This document shows positions 23,964-31,960 of a stretch of 32,136 bases of DNA, piece by piece. Source of the DNA: Pseudomonas sp. SDI (GTDB lineage Bacteria > Pseudomonadota > Gammaproteobacteria > Pseudomonadales > Pseudomonadaceae). The position numbers were made by a program, and so were the translations under genes. The DNA lies in assembly GCF_003105155.1 (NCBI RefSeq), contig NZ_QETK01000046.1:1-32136 (forward strand), read 5' to 3'. The notes under the pieces were generated by a model. That model saw nothing but the letters and a program-made list of their open reading frames with translations. It searched no databases and had not been told where the DNA came from. Position 1 is the stretch's first letter. Each line of letters opens with the position of its first letter.

Positions 23964-24407
23964 ATGAAAGCAAGCCTGGGAAGACGGCAAAAAGGTGCGG
24001 CGGCCATCGAGTTCGCCCTGGTGTTCGTGATGTTCTTCGCGGTGTTCTACGGCTTGCTCGGTTTCAGCCTGCCGCTGCTGATGGTGCAGTCGTTCAACCA
24101 GGCTAGCAGCGAGGCCGTGCGTCGCTGCGTGGCGCTGGACCCGAGCAGCGGCACGTACGCCGCCGACGTCCAGGCCACCGCCAAGGCCGTGCTGGAACAA
24201 CAGTTGTCGTGGATGAGCGGGCCGTTGAAGTTTCAGGTGGCTGCCGATGCGAACATCAACCTGACGGCCGCCAACCTGCTGACCGTCACTATCAATTACG
24301 ACAAGGCCAAGCTCACCGCCGTGATACCGGTGCTCAACCTGCCGCTGATCGGTGAGGTGCCGCGCATTCCCGCCAAGCTTGGTGCTCAGGCGAGCCTGCA
24401 GCTTTGA
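23964..24407 (+). CDS. tadE: Pseudopilin TadE
   Basis: The 147-residue protein has a basic leader and the prepilin cleavage motif KG/AAAIEFALVFVMFF. Gly11 is the cleavage site and Glu16 is the +5 glutamate. A membrane helix (~12-40) follows, then a periplasmic domain with a VRRCVALDPSSGTY segment. TadE is a minor pilin-like part of the Tad machine, processed by the prepilin peptidase. Its stop overlaps a TTG start of the kinase gene (TTGA), so both are likely translated together. Confidence 0.9.
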   Translation: MKASLGRRQKGAAAIEFALVFVMFFAVFYGLLGFSLPLLMVQSFNQASSEAVRRCVALDPSSGTYAADVQATAKAVLEQQLSWMSGPLKFQVAADANINLTAANLLTVTINYDKAKLTAVIPVLNLPLIGEVPRIPAKLGAQASLQL

Positions 24408-27118
24408 GCGGCGGGCCGAGCTTGTTCGGACGCTGGCGCAGCCGTCCGGAAAGGGCCGGTGCCGTGCCCGAGCACGACAGCATGGCGCCGCCCGCCGTCG
24501 GCCTGCAACTGTGGCTCGACCCGCAGGCGCGGGTGCAGCGCCTGTGCGGGCCGCTGCGCACGGCGCTGGCGCTGGTGCATGGCCACGACACGCGGCTGCA
24601 TGAGTATTTACACCCGCATAGCCTGCTGGTAGTTGAAGGCGAGCCGGCCGACTGGCAGGGGCAACCCCTGGACCTGGACTTCCGCACCCCCGGCGATCAC
24701 ATCCTGCACACCCGGGGCTGGCTGTTGCCGCGCGACGGCGGCTGGCTACTGCAACTGTTCGATGTCAGCGACCTGGTGCAGCAGCAGCACCAGGGCGCCC
24801 AGTTGCACCTGCAGCAGCAATTGGCCTTGCAGCTCGGCGGCGCCTTGCGCGATTGCGGCCTGGAGCACCTGCCCGCAGTGGCCGGCGAACAGCTGCAACG
24901 GTTGGCCTGGCACTGGCACAGCGAATGGACCGCGTTGCTCCTGCACGGTGCCGCGGGCTGGCAGCTGTTCGCCCGTAGCGAAGCCGAATTGCCGTGGGCC
25001 GAGGATGGCCGCCTGAGCGCCTTGCTGGATCAGTTGCAGCCTGCGCCAGTGCTGGCCAGCAGTGATATCCCGGCGCTGCACACGCTGTACCCGGACAAGC
25101 GCTTTTTCCTGTTGCCCTATGCCCAGCAACACCGCGTGCAGGCCTGGCTGCTGTGCGCCACACCGGCCCAGCCGCTGCCGGTGGAAGAAGCCAAGAGCCT
25201 GCTCGGCGCGCTGTTCGAACCGCTGCTCGGGCGCCTGGCCGGGCAGCGCCTGCACGCCAGCGAACAGCGCCTGGATTCGGTGCAGGGCCTGCTCGGTGCC
25301 GGCTGGTTGGAATGGGCGCTGCACGAGCCCGATCTGCACATCGCATCGGGGCTGGCGCAGAGCCTGGGGGTGAGCACGCCGCTGGCCTTGCCGCGCTGGT
25401 TCGGGCTGATTCACCCGGCCGACCGCGAAGCCGCGCAGTTAGCCTTCGGCGGCCTGCAACGCGATGGCGGTAGTTTGCAACTGAACGTGCGCCTGCTGCC
25501 CGCCGACCCGGCCGGCGTCGCCCACTGGTATCGCCTGTGCGGGCAGGTCCAGGGCGAAGGGCCGCGGCGCCGGCTGCACGCTTTCATGCTCGACATCGAC
25601 GACATCAAGCGCCAACAGCAGCAGGCCAGCGCCGCCCAGGCGCGCCTGGAAAACCTCATCGACCAGGCGCCGGCGGTGATCTATATCCAGCGCTACGACG
25701 CCGGCGCTCTGCACGCCGAATTCTTCAGCGCCAGCCTGACCCCGCTGCTCGGCTGGCAACCCCAGGCCAACGAGCACCTGCGCCCGGCCGACTGGCTGCA
25801 CCCGGACGACCAGCCGCTGTGGCTGGAGCGCGCCCGCGTGCTGCTGCGCGAAGGCCAGGTGCGTAGCCGCTATCGCCTGCGCGACAGCCGTGGCGACTAT
25901 CACTGGGTGCTGGATGAGGCGCGGCTGCTGCGCGACGATCTGGGCCTGCCGGTGGAGGCGGTCGGGCTGTGGCTGGACGTGACCGAAACCACCCTGGCCG
26001 CCGAGCGCATCCGCCAGAGCGAGGAGCGCTACCGGGTGCTGGTGGAGGATTCGCCGGCGATGATCTGCCGCTACTGCCCCGACCTCAGCCTGCTGTTCGG
26101 CAACCGGCCGCTGGCCGATTACCTGGAATGCCGCCCGGAGGACCTGCCGGGCATGAACCTCGGCGACTGGATGAGTGCCGCCCAGCGCCAGGCTTTCATC
26201 GAGCGCCTGGCCCTGCTTACCCCGGCGCAGCCGTTGAGCAGCGCGGAAGTCTGCCTGCAACTGCCGGGGCGGGAATTCGCCTGGTGGGTGTGGTCGGACC
26301 GCGGTCTGTTCGACGAGCACGGCACGCTGCTCGAAGTACAGGCGGTGGGGCGCGATAACACCGAGGTACGGCGCAGCCAGCAACAGCTGTTGCAAAGCGC
26401 GAAAATGGCCACCCTCGGCGAGATGGCCACCGGCCTGGCGCACGAGATCAACCAGCCGCTCAACGTGATGCGCATGGCGCTGGTCAATACCCTCAAGCGC
26501 CTCGAAAGCGGCGACGTGCAGCTCGACTACCTGCAGGACAAGCTCAAGCGCATCGACGCGCAGGTCAGCCGCGCCTCGCGGGTGGTTGAGCACATGCGCG
26601 TGTTCGGCCGCCGCTCGGAGGTGGAGCAGCAACTGTTCGAGCCCTGGCAGGCGATCGATGGCGCCTTGTCGCTGCTTAGCGATGGTTTGCGCGGCAAGGG
26701 CGTGGAACTGCGCATCGGCGCGCCGCTGGCCGGTTTTGCTGTGCGCGGGCATGCCGACCAGCTGGAGCAGGTGCTGATCAACCTGATGGTCAACGCCCGC
26801 GATGCACTGATCAGCCGCCTGGAAACCGCGCGAGACCTGCACCCATGGATCGCCCTGAGCGCCGAGCAGCATGCCAACAAGGTGCTGCTGTGGGTGGAAG
26901 ACAACGCCGGTGGCATCGACCCGCGCCTGCTGGAGCGAATCTTCGAGCCGTTTTTCACCACCAAGCCCAGCGGTGTCGGCACCGGCTTGGGGTTGTCGGT
27001 GAGCTATGGCATCGTCGCTAACATGGGCGGGCGGCTGAGCGTGGCCAACGCCGACGAAGGCGCGCAGTTCTGTATCGAACTGCCGTTGGCTACAGCACCA
27101 GTTGCGGGCGGCCAGTGA
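24404..27118 (+). CDS. pprA: PprA-type PAS sensor histidine kinase
   Basis: This 904-residue kinase has no membrane segments, so it is cytoplasmic. A poorly conserved N-terminal sensor region (~1-280, GAF-like in part) is followed by three PAS domains (~290-400, ~415-535, ~545-655; HPADRE, HPDDQPLW and the final NTEVRRS linker). The HisKA box GLAHEINQPLNV has His680, and the HATPase has N box NLMVNARDAL, DNAGGID and GTGLGLSVSYG. It should phosphorylate PprB. The start TTG 24404 overlaps the tadE stop; ATG 24482 is an alternative and neither has a clear Shine-Dalgarno. Its last 29 bases overlap the tadG end on the other strand. Length fits P. aeruginosa PprA. Confidence 0.88.
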   Translation: MSGGPSLFGRWRSRPERAGAVPEHDSMAPPAVGLQLWLDPQARVQRLCGPLRTALALVHGHDTRLHEYLHPHSLLVVEGEPADWQGQPLDLDFRTPGDHILHTRGWLLPRDGGWLLQLFDVSDLVQQQHQGAQLHLQQQLALQLGGALRDCGLEHLPAVAGEQLQRLAWHWHSEWTALLLHGAAGWQLFARSEAELPWAEDGRLSALLDQLQPAPVLASSDIPALHTLYPDKRFFLLPYAQQHRVQAWLLCATPAQPLPVEEAKSLLGALFEPLLGRLAGQRLHASEQRLDSVQGLLGAGWLEWALHEPDLHIASGLAQSLGVSTPLALPRWFGLIHPADREAAQLAFGGLQRDGGSLQLNVRLLPADPAGVAHWYRLCGQVQGEGPRRRLHAFMLDIDDIKRQQQQASAAQARLENLIDQAPAVIYIQRYDAGALHAEFFSASLTPLLGWQPQANEHLRPADWLHPDDQPLWLERARVLLREGQVRSRYRLRDSRGDYHWVLDEARLLRDDLGLPVEAVGLWLDVTETTLAAERIRQSEERYRVLVEDSPAMICRYCPDLSLLFGNRPLADYLECRPEDLPGMNLGDWMSAAQRQAFIERLALLTPAQPLSSAEVCLQLPGREFAWWVWSDRGLFDEHGTLLEVQAVGRDNTEVRRSQQQLLQSAKMATLGEMATGLAHEINQPLNVMRMALVNTLKRLESGDVQLDYLQDKLKRIDAQVSRASRVVEHMRVFGRRSEVEQQLFEPWQAIDGALSLLSDGLRGKGVELRIGAPLAGFAVRGHADQLEQVLINLMVNARDALISRLETARDLHPWIALSAEQHANKVLLWVEDNAGGIDPRLLERIFEPFFTTKPSGVGTGLGLSVSYGIVANMGGRLSVANADEGAQFCIELPLATAPVAGGQ

Positions 27119-28829
27119 TGCAACTGAGGTTGGCTCCGACATCCACGCCGTTCAGATCGATACCCAGCAGCGTTAGCAGATTGTTGATGATCGGGTCGAG
27201 GAGGCTGCCAAGCAGGGTACCGATCACGCCAGTGACCAGGTTCAGCACCAGACTTACCAGTGGAATCTGTGGTGAGAGTTCTACCCCGGCGAGTGTGGCG
27301 CGCAGGCTGGCGACGATATTGCTCGACGACAGGTGGTGAGAGGCGGAGGCCTGTCCCAGCTCGGGTGGGCGAAGGTAGGTGTGCCTGTCGTTACTGCTGA
27401 AGAGTGGGGAGTTGGCCCCCAAACCGATGTCGATGACTGGCACCAGCGGCAACGCCACACGCAGCAGAACCATCGGGCTGGCATTGGCCGGATTGGTGGA
27501 GGTGAAGAAATTGGTCCTGTTGATGGTGCCGATCATCACTTTTGCTGCCGCCGCCTGATTGTCCACGGTCAAGCTCTTGCTGGCTGCCGAGGCGCAGTTG
27601 AAGCCGGTCACGTGGCTGCTGGCGCTGGAGACCTCCAGGCCAACGTCAAGGCTGGGGTTGGGCGTGAGCTGGACGATTCCCAAGTTTAGCCCGCCGAGCA
27701 AGGGTTTGAGGTCGAGCGAAATCAGGATTCGGGTTTGCGCCGTACGCACGTAGATCTGCTTGGGCAGCCTGGGGTCGGCCTTGGCCTCGCGTGGGTCGCC
27801 AATGGCCGAAAACTGCGGCGGCTCGATAATGCGGATTCTGGTGGAGATGTTGGCCAAGCCTAGCAGGCTGATCGGCAGTTCTATCTCGGCGGCGTGTTTG
27901 CTGTTGGCCAACTGCGCCATGGCCTGTACCAGTTGCAGTGCCTTGAGGTTGGCATCGAGACCCGCATTGGTGCCGCCGTTTTGGATATTCAACAGCTCGC
28001 CGAGAACGATGCCGCCGGCATCCTTGGTCAGAGCGCTGAGGCTTAGCAAACCACTGACATCGACCAGTGGGTTGTTTTGCGCCGCCACATCGGCCATCAC
28101 CAGAAACACGTCGCCGAGTTTGATGGTCTTGCCGAGGAGCTCTGTGTAGTTGCCGGCATTCACCGTGGCCTTGATCGCCAGCTTGTCGAGATATTGCAGC
28201 AGGTTGACGTTGGCTTGTAGCAGCCCCTGCCACTGAGCCAGGTTGAGGTTGACCTGGGCACCGAGCAGGCTGCTCATAAGTTGGTTGAGCAACTGAGAAC
28301 GTCCGGTATCGATGCTCAACAAGGTGCTGGTGATGTTCAGTTGGGCCAGTGGCGGCCCGATGCGTCCGGCCGTGGCCTGGGCTTGTAGCTTGATAGTGGT
28401 GGCGTGACTCTTGCCCGACATCATGGTGATCAGCGCCATGGCCACGCTGCTTGGTACGCTGTGCTGCAAGGTGACGCGAATAGCGTCGTTGCGGTTGGCG
28501 TCGACGGTGAAGCTGCGCAGGCTGGCCGCACCAGTGTTCAACATGCCGCATGCCACCGACAGGGTGTGGTCGGCATCTAACGCATGTCCATTGCGCGCAG
28601 CGGCGGCTTTGGCCAGGTCCAGCGCGCTTGTTCCGCCAGCAAGGCAATCGCCACGTCCAGTCACCGCTTCCAGGGCAGCCATGTCTGCTGCGCGCTGCAG
28701 TTTGCGCTGTTCCAAGTACAGCCGCCCGCTGTCCACCACCAGCAAGCCAAACAGCACCGCCAGGCCCATCGTGGCCGCAGCCACCAAGCCAATGGCGCCG
28801 CGCTGCCTTGCAGCGAAACGGAAAGACAC
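27090..28829 (-). CDS. tadG: TadG-like pilus assembly protein
   Basis: The 579-residue protein begins with a TadE/TadG-like segment (RQRGAIGLVAAATMGLAVLF, then LYLEQRKLQRAADMAALEA, typical of TadG). The +5 Glu of true prepilins is replaced by Val. The rest is a large, non-polar periplasmic domain rich in Leu, Ala, Asn and Ser, without a recognisable VWA motif. GTG 28829 is chosen because AAGGGAG lies 5 nt upstream; GTG 28835 sits inside that site. In P. aeruginosa tadG closes the main operon; here it is separate, on the opposite strand and convergent with pprA. Confidence 0.85.
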   Translation of the reverse strand: MSFRFAARQRGAIGLVAAATMGLAVLFGLLVVDSGRLYLEQRKLQRAADMAALEAVTGRGDCLAGGTSALDLAKAAAARNGHALDADHTLSVACGMLNTGAASLRSFTVDANRNDAIRVTLQHSVPSSVAMALITMMSGKSHATTIKLQAQATAGRIGPPLAQLNITSTLLSIDTGRSQLLNQLMSSLLGAQVNLNLAQWQGLLQANVNLLQYLDKLAIKATVNAGNYTELLGKTIKLGDVFLVMADVAAQNNPLVDVSGLLSLSALTKDAGGIVLGELLNIQNGGTNAGLDANLKALQLVQAMAQLANSKHAAEIELPISLLGLANISTRIRIIEPPQFSAIGDPREAKADPRLPKQIYVRTAQTRILISLDLKPLLGGLNLGIVQLTPNPSLDVGLEVSSASSHVTGFNCASAASKSLTVDNQAAAAKVMIGTINRTNFFTSTNPANASPMVLLRVALPLVPVIDIGLGANSPLFSSNDRHTYLRPPELGQASASHHLSSSNIVASLRATLAGVELSPQIPLVSLVLNLVTGVIGTLLGSLLDPIINNLLTLLGIDLNGVDVGANLSCITGRPQLVL

Positions 28830-28935
28830 GAGCACTCCCTTGCCGGCGCTTGGCCGTGCGCGAACGCGGTGCGTTCAGGGAGTGTAGTTCAAGATACTGG
28901 CCACTCGCCTTGATCGGGCGAACGGTCGGTGCGGG

Positions 28936-29484
28936 TCAATGCGGCGGGTAGTTGGCCATCAGTTGGGTCACCGTGTTCTGAATGGCGCTGGCGCGTTCGC
29001 TGGGGCTGGGCGGATAGTTGTTCATGATCTGCTCGGCACTGCCGCGCCACACCAGCTTGCCGTCGCGGCCATCGAACAGGTCGACCTGGAGGGTTGCCAC
29101 CTTGTAGTCGACGCTGCGGGTTTCGTTGTACACCGGGCCGCCCCAGTAACCGCCCCAGGCGCCGCCGTAGTTGGTGGTGATCTGTTGCTGGCGGTTCTCG
29201 ACGATCAGGTAGGCCTGCACCTTGAGATCGCCGCGGCTGCCGGCCTGAGCCGGGCGCAGGCCGCGCTGGTCGAGCTGGTCGGCAATCGACTGGCGAATTC
29301 GCTGTTCGGTGAGGTCGCTCTTGATCCGCGGGTCGTCGGGGCGGTATTGCAGCGCCGGTTCCTGCCAGACCCAACTGCGGTAGGCGGCGAAGTCGCGGCT
29401 GGCGTCGAAGTCCTGGGTTACGTTGTTGCTCTGACAGGCGGTCAGCAGCGTCACGAACGCGAATAGGGCGAGACGGCGGAACAT
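28936..29484 (-). CDS. DUF4136-type lipoprotein (first copy)
   Basis: The 182-residue lipoprotein has the lipobox LLTAC (Cys 17). It then shows the DUF4136 pattern: an opening DFDASRDFAAYRSWVWQ strand, a middle RIRQSIADQLDQRGLRP helix, TLQVDLFDGRDGKLVWRGSAE and a C-terminal helix ending MANYPPH. CGGAG lies 8 nt before the ATG. It shares its layout with the next gene, so the two look like an old tandem duplication. It ends 107 nt before tadG starts on the same strand. Function of the family is not known. Confidence 0.85.
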   Translation of the reverse strand: MFRRLALFAFVTLLTACQSNNVTQDFDASRDFAAYRSWVWQEPALQYRPDDPRIKSDLTEQRIRQSIADQLDQRGLRPAQAGSRGDLKVQAYLIVENRQQQITTNYGGAWGGYWGGPVYNETRSVDYKVATLQVDLFDGRDGKLVWRGSAEQIMNNYPPSPSERASAIQNTVTQLMANYPPH

Positions 29485-29503
29485 GATGATTACTCCGATG
29501 GCT

Positions 29504-30133
29504 TTAGCTGGGAGGATAGCCGCTCAGGGCCTTTAGCACGGCTGCGCGCAGTGCGTCGGCGCGCTCGCCCTGGTTGTCTTTGCTGGCGGTTTCGGCGCTG
29601 CTGCTCCACACCGGCTGGCCGCTGCCAGCATCGAACAGGTCGAGGCGCACCACCATCACTTCCACCTCGTAGGTGCGCACGATCGGCACGCTGCCGTAGA
29701 CGCCGTAGCCGTTGCGGTAACCGCCGCCGTAACGGTTGTAACCCATGCCGCCGTAGCCGTAGTTGTCGTAGGGGTAGTCGTCGCGCACCTGGCGCAGGCG
29801 CCGCTCGACACGCAGGTTAGCGCTTACCAGCAAGTCGCTGCGGGCCTCGCGGGCCGGGCGCAGGCCGTGCTGGTCAAGGGCCGCACTGACCGCGTCGGCC
29901 AGCGCGGCCGGGTCGGTGTCGGCGCTGCCGGTGGGCAGTTGGTTGTTACGCCAGGCCCAGTTGCGGTAGCGGCCGTAGTCGCGCGGTGGTGCCGGGTAGG
30001 CGCTGGCGTCGAAGGTGCTGGCGGCCTGCGGCGGTGCCGGTGGCAGGGGGCGTGAGCTGGCCACATACGGGTTGCTGGCCTGGCACCCGGCCAGGACCAG
30101 GGCCAGCAGGCCCAGGTTAAGACGGTACGGCAT
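29504..30133 (-). CDS. DUF4136-type lipoprotein (second copy)
   Basis: The 209-residue lipoprotein (lipobox LVLAGC) repeats the first copy's order: DYGRYRNWAWRNNQLPTG, a DAVSAALDQHGLRPAREARS helix, VVRLDLFDAGSGQPVWSSSAE and an ending KALSGYPPS. It carries an extra insert of Tyr, Gly and Asn (~residues 125-145, NYGYGGMGYNRYGGGYRNGY). The start at 30133 has GGGAG about 7 nt upstream. It lies 31 nt after cmoM and 19 nt before the first copy, on the same strand. Function unknown. Confidence 0.85.
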   Translation of the reverse strand: MPYRLNLGLLALVLAGCQASNPYVASSRPLPPAPPQAASTFDASAYPAPPRDYGRYRNWAWRNNQLPTGSADTDPAALADAVSAALDQHGLRPAREARSDLLVSANLRVERRLRQVRDDYPYDNYGYGGMGYNRYGGGYRNGYGVYGSVPIVRTYEVEVMVVRLDLFDAGSGQPVWSSSAETASKDNQGERADALRAAVLKALSGYPPS

Positions 30134-30164
30134 ACGGCACTCCCGGCAGGTTCGGGGCGAGTCC

Positions 30165-30914
30165 TCAGCGTGGGCGGCACAGCCAGTGCAGGTAGCGCCC
30201 CAGGCCGGCGTAGGCCGGGTGGCGACGGTGCGCCAGCTCCATTTCCAGCAGGTCGAGCAGTTCGGCCTTGTCCTGGAAATCCTTGGGCATGTAGTCGTGA
30301 AACACCCGTACACCGCTCTCGGCGGTGACTGCCCAGAGACCTTCAAGGTGCGCCTTGAGTTCGCGCGGATCAAGTGGTTTTTGCGGCGTGAGGCTCTGCT
30401 TCTCGCCGGCCAGGCTGTTGCGCCGCAGCTTGCGGAAATGGCCCTTGAGCAGGTTGCGGTACACCAGTGCATCGCGGTTGTAGAAGGCCAGCGACAGCAG
30501 GCCGTCGGGGCGGGTCAGCTGGTGCAGCACCGGCAGGATGGTTTCCGGCTCGGCGAGCCATTCGAGCACGGCGTGGCAGAGCACCAGGTCGTAGGGTTCG
30601 GTGAGCTGGCCGAGCAGGTCCTGCCAGGGCGCCTGAATGAATGTGGCCGGCCGGCCGGCGGCGGCGAAGCGTTCGCGGGCGCCGTCGAGCATCGGTGCGG
30701 CGGGTTCGGCGAGGGTCACCTGATGGCCGCGTTCGGCCAGCCACAAGGCCATGTGGCCGAGCCCGGCGCCGATGTCGAGCACCCGCAGCGGGCGCTCGGG
30801 CAGGGCTTCGGCGAGGTCGGCCTGGAGCACCGCCAGGCGGATCGCGCCTTTGGCACCGCCGTAGATTTTTTCGGCGAAACGGGTCGCCAGTTCATCGAAG
30901 TGGCGGTCGTTCAT
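30165..30914 (-). CDS. cmoM: tRNA 5-carboxymethoxyuridine methyltransferase
   Basis: The 249-residue class I SAM-dependent methyltransferase should methylate cmo5U at the wobble position (U34) of tRNA to give the methyl ester mcmo5U, as E. coli CmoM (formerly SmtA) does. It opens NDRHFDELATRFAEKIYGG as in that protein, with SAM motif I VLDIGAGLGHMALWLAERG (Asp47, Gly49-Gly53). Further matches are CHAVLEWLAEPETILPVL, SLAFYNRDALVYRNLLKG, SGVRVFHDYM and LGRYLH. Length and motifs match E. coli CmoM (~260 aa). It overlaps the MazG-like gene by four bases (ATGA), so both are in one transcript. Confidence 0.92.
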   Translation of the reverse strand: MNDRHFDELATRFAEKIYGGAKGAIRLAVLQADLAEALPERPLRVLDIGAGLGHMALWLAERGHQVTLAEPAAPMLDGARERFAAAGRPATFIQAPWQDLLGQLTEPYDLVLCHAVLEWLAEPETILPVLHQLTRPDGLLSLAFYNRDALVYRNLLKGHFRKLRRNSLAGEKQSLTPQKPLDPRELKAHLEGLWAVTAESGVRVFHDYMPKDFQDKAELLDLLEMELAHRRHPAYAGLGRYLHWLCRPR

Positions 30915-31216
30915 TTGGCGAAGCGCCTTTCGCTGTCGGCCAGTTTGCTGCGCACCACCTGGTCCATGTCCAGCCCCAGTTCGCTGCACAGCAGCAACAG
31001 GTAGAGCACGATATCGCCGACTTCCTGGCCGGCGTGGGCCAGTTGTTCGGGCGGCAGTTGGCGGGACTGGTCTTCGCTGAGCCACTGGAAGATTTCCACC
31101 AGTTCGGCCATTTCGACGCTGGCGGCCATGGCGAGGTTTTTCGGGCTGTGGAAGCCGCGCCAGTCGTTGTTGTCGCGGATCTGGTGCAGGCGCTGGGTGA
31201 GTTCTTGCAGATTCAT
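30911..31216 (-). CDS. MazG-like nucleotide pyrophosphohydrolase
   Basis: The 101-residue all-alpha NTP-PPase-type protein is of the short MazG-like group. The metal-binding motif is intact: Glu35-x-x-Glu38 (SVEMAELVEIFQW) and Glu65-x-x-Asp68 (GQEVGDIVLYL). It probably hydrolyses non-canonical or excess (d)NTPs to the monophosphate; the exact substrate cannot be read here. AGGAG lies 8 nt before the ATG and the stop overlaps the cmoM start. The pair appears together in pseudomonads as I recall. Confidence 0.88.
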   Translation of the reverse strand: MNLQELTQRLHQIRDNNDWRGFHSPKNLAMAASVEMAELVEIFQWLSEDQSRQLPPEQLAHAGQEVGDIVLYLLLLCSELGLDMDQVVRSKLADSERRFAK

Positions 31217-31313
31217 GCGGGGGTCTCCTGATGCGCTATAGCTTCAGCCTGCGCCCGCGGCAACGCAAGCACTGGATCGTTGCCAGGGGCAGGCTCCCTC
31301 GGTGAGGGGGGCT

Positions 31314-31601
31314 CTAGCGTTCGAGGCCGCCGAGCAGCGCGGTGGCCAAGCCCAACGCCAGTTCAAGGGTTTGTTCGGTGCATTGGGCGAAGCCGCGGGC
31401 CTGGTCGCTGGCGGCGTCGATGGTCTGGGTGCAGGTGAGGCGGGCGCATTTGAGCAGCAGGGCCATATGGACCAGCGCGTCTTCGGCTTTGACGCCAGGG
31501 CGTACGGCGAATAAATCGGGGTGGTCGGGGCAGTGGCCCATCGAGGTTTCGACGGTGGTGCAGGTGGCAAGCGAGGGGGGATCGGGGACGTGCTTTTTCA
31601 T
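31314..31601 (-). CDS. DUF3077-type small Pseudomonas protein
   Basis: The 95-residue protein begins MKKHVPDPPS, a start shared by many small Pseudomonas proteins annotated DUF3077/DUF6124. It has FAVRPGVKAEDALVHMALLL and a helical C-terminal half (ELALGLATALLGGLER). It has several cysteines and no enzyme motif. AGGAG (31609-31613 on the minus strand) lies 7 nt before the ATG at 31601. The long structured leader upstream (31626-31736) is its most striking feature. Function unknown; the family name is given with moderate certainty. Confidence 0.75.
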   Translation of the reverse strand: MKKHVPDPPSLATCTTVETSMGHCPDHPDLFAVRPGVKAEDALVHMALLLKCARLTCTQTIDAASDQARGFAQCTEQTLELALGLATALLGGLER

Positions 31602-31625
31602 GGTGGATCTCCTAAGCAAAATGGA

Positions 31626-31663
31626 GCCACCCAACATTCGTCGCCAAACGAAAATAGGGTGGC
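31626..31663 (-). promoter_or_regulatory. Leader hairpin next to the Shine-Dalgarno
   Basis: On the minus strand GCCACCC (31663-31657) pairs perfectly with GGGTGGC (31632-31626). Inside, TTCGT/ACGAA forms a second 5-bp stem with loop TTGGCG. The hairpin lies 12 nt before AGGAG of the DUF3077-type gene. Four of its bases (31660-31663) are also used by the stem of the upstream structure, so the two cannot both be complete. Confidence 0.65.
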
Positions 31664-31736
31664 AGCTATGCGCGGGTTGGCGAACCGGTAGCTTAGGAAC
31701 CCGGCAGAGCCGAAGCTCTCCCACGCACAGCCGCCA
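31660..31736 (-). ncRNA. Structured leader RNA, three-way junction
   Basis: Read on the minus strand, a 13-bp closing stem (31736-31724 with 31672-31660) pairs at every position, using two G-U pairs; on the plus strand these would be A-C mismatches, so the minus transcript is the folding one. Inside are AGAGC-UUCG-GCUCU (31719-31706), a C(UUCG)G tetraloop hairpin, and CGGGUU/AACCCG (31703-31698 with 31678-31673) around an inner loop with GGTTCGCC. It lies in the 5' leader of the DUF3077-type gene. It may be a cis-regulator, a small RNA or a recurring element. Confidence 0.6.
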
Positions 31737-31789
31737 TAGATCGATTGCTATGGGGTCACTAAACTAAATGCCAGGGTCGCCAAACCCAA

Positions 31790-31808
31790 TCACCAAATTA
31801 TTTGGTGA
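31790..31808. repeat. 19-bp near-perfect palindrome
   Basis: TCACCAAA and TTTGGTGA are perfect 8-bp inverted arms around TTA. The site lies in AT-rich DNA upstream of the leader RNA and could be a dimeric regulator's operator. It also holds the stop codon of the doubtful ORF at 31790-31960. Confidence 0.6.
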
Positions 31809-31960
31809 GTGCGAGAGGCTAGTCGGCAATAGTTCCCCCAGCAATCAGCTGGCATCGACAGGTTGCGTAGGATAGGTCGTAGGACTTTGAATTGACCAGC
31901 ACGGCGTTGTTTGATGTCCTTACGCAGAGCGGTGCTGTCGATCTTGCTGGGCATATCCAT
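31790..31960 (-). CDS. Doubtful 56-residue ORF after the repeat
   Basis: The frame starts at the ATGGATATG that closes the right-hand repeat, just as the doubtful ORF at 168 does on the left. It reads MDMPSKIDSTALRKDIKQRR and continues with basic residues. It has no clear Shine-Dalgarno and no family I know. It may be the conserved end of the repeat read in frame, or a gene remnant. Confidence 0.2.
   Translation of the reverse strand: MDMPSKIDSTALRKDIKQRRAGQFKVLRPILRNLSMPADCWGNYCRLASRTHQIIW

Noticed and set aside
25439..27142. 567-codon open frame antisense to pprA
   Set aside because: pprA carries complete kinase boxes; the antisense frame has no recognisable domain.
31292..31308. Intrinsic terminator after the DUF3077-type gene
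   Set aside because: A small CCCTC/GAGGG stem exists but no T-run follows on the minus strand.
31660..31736. tRNA gene, because the segment is 77 nt long and contains GGTTCG
   Set aside because: The closing stem is 13 bp rather than 7, there is no anticodon arm of normal size and no proper D and T arms.
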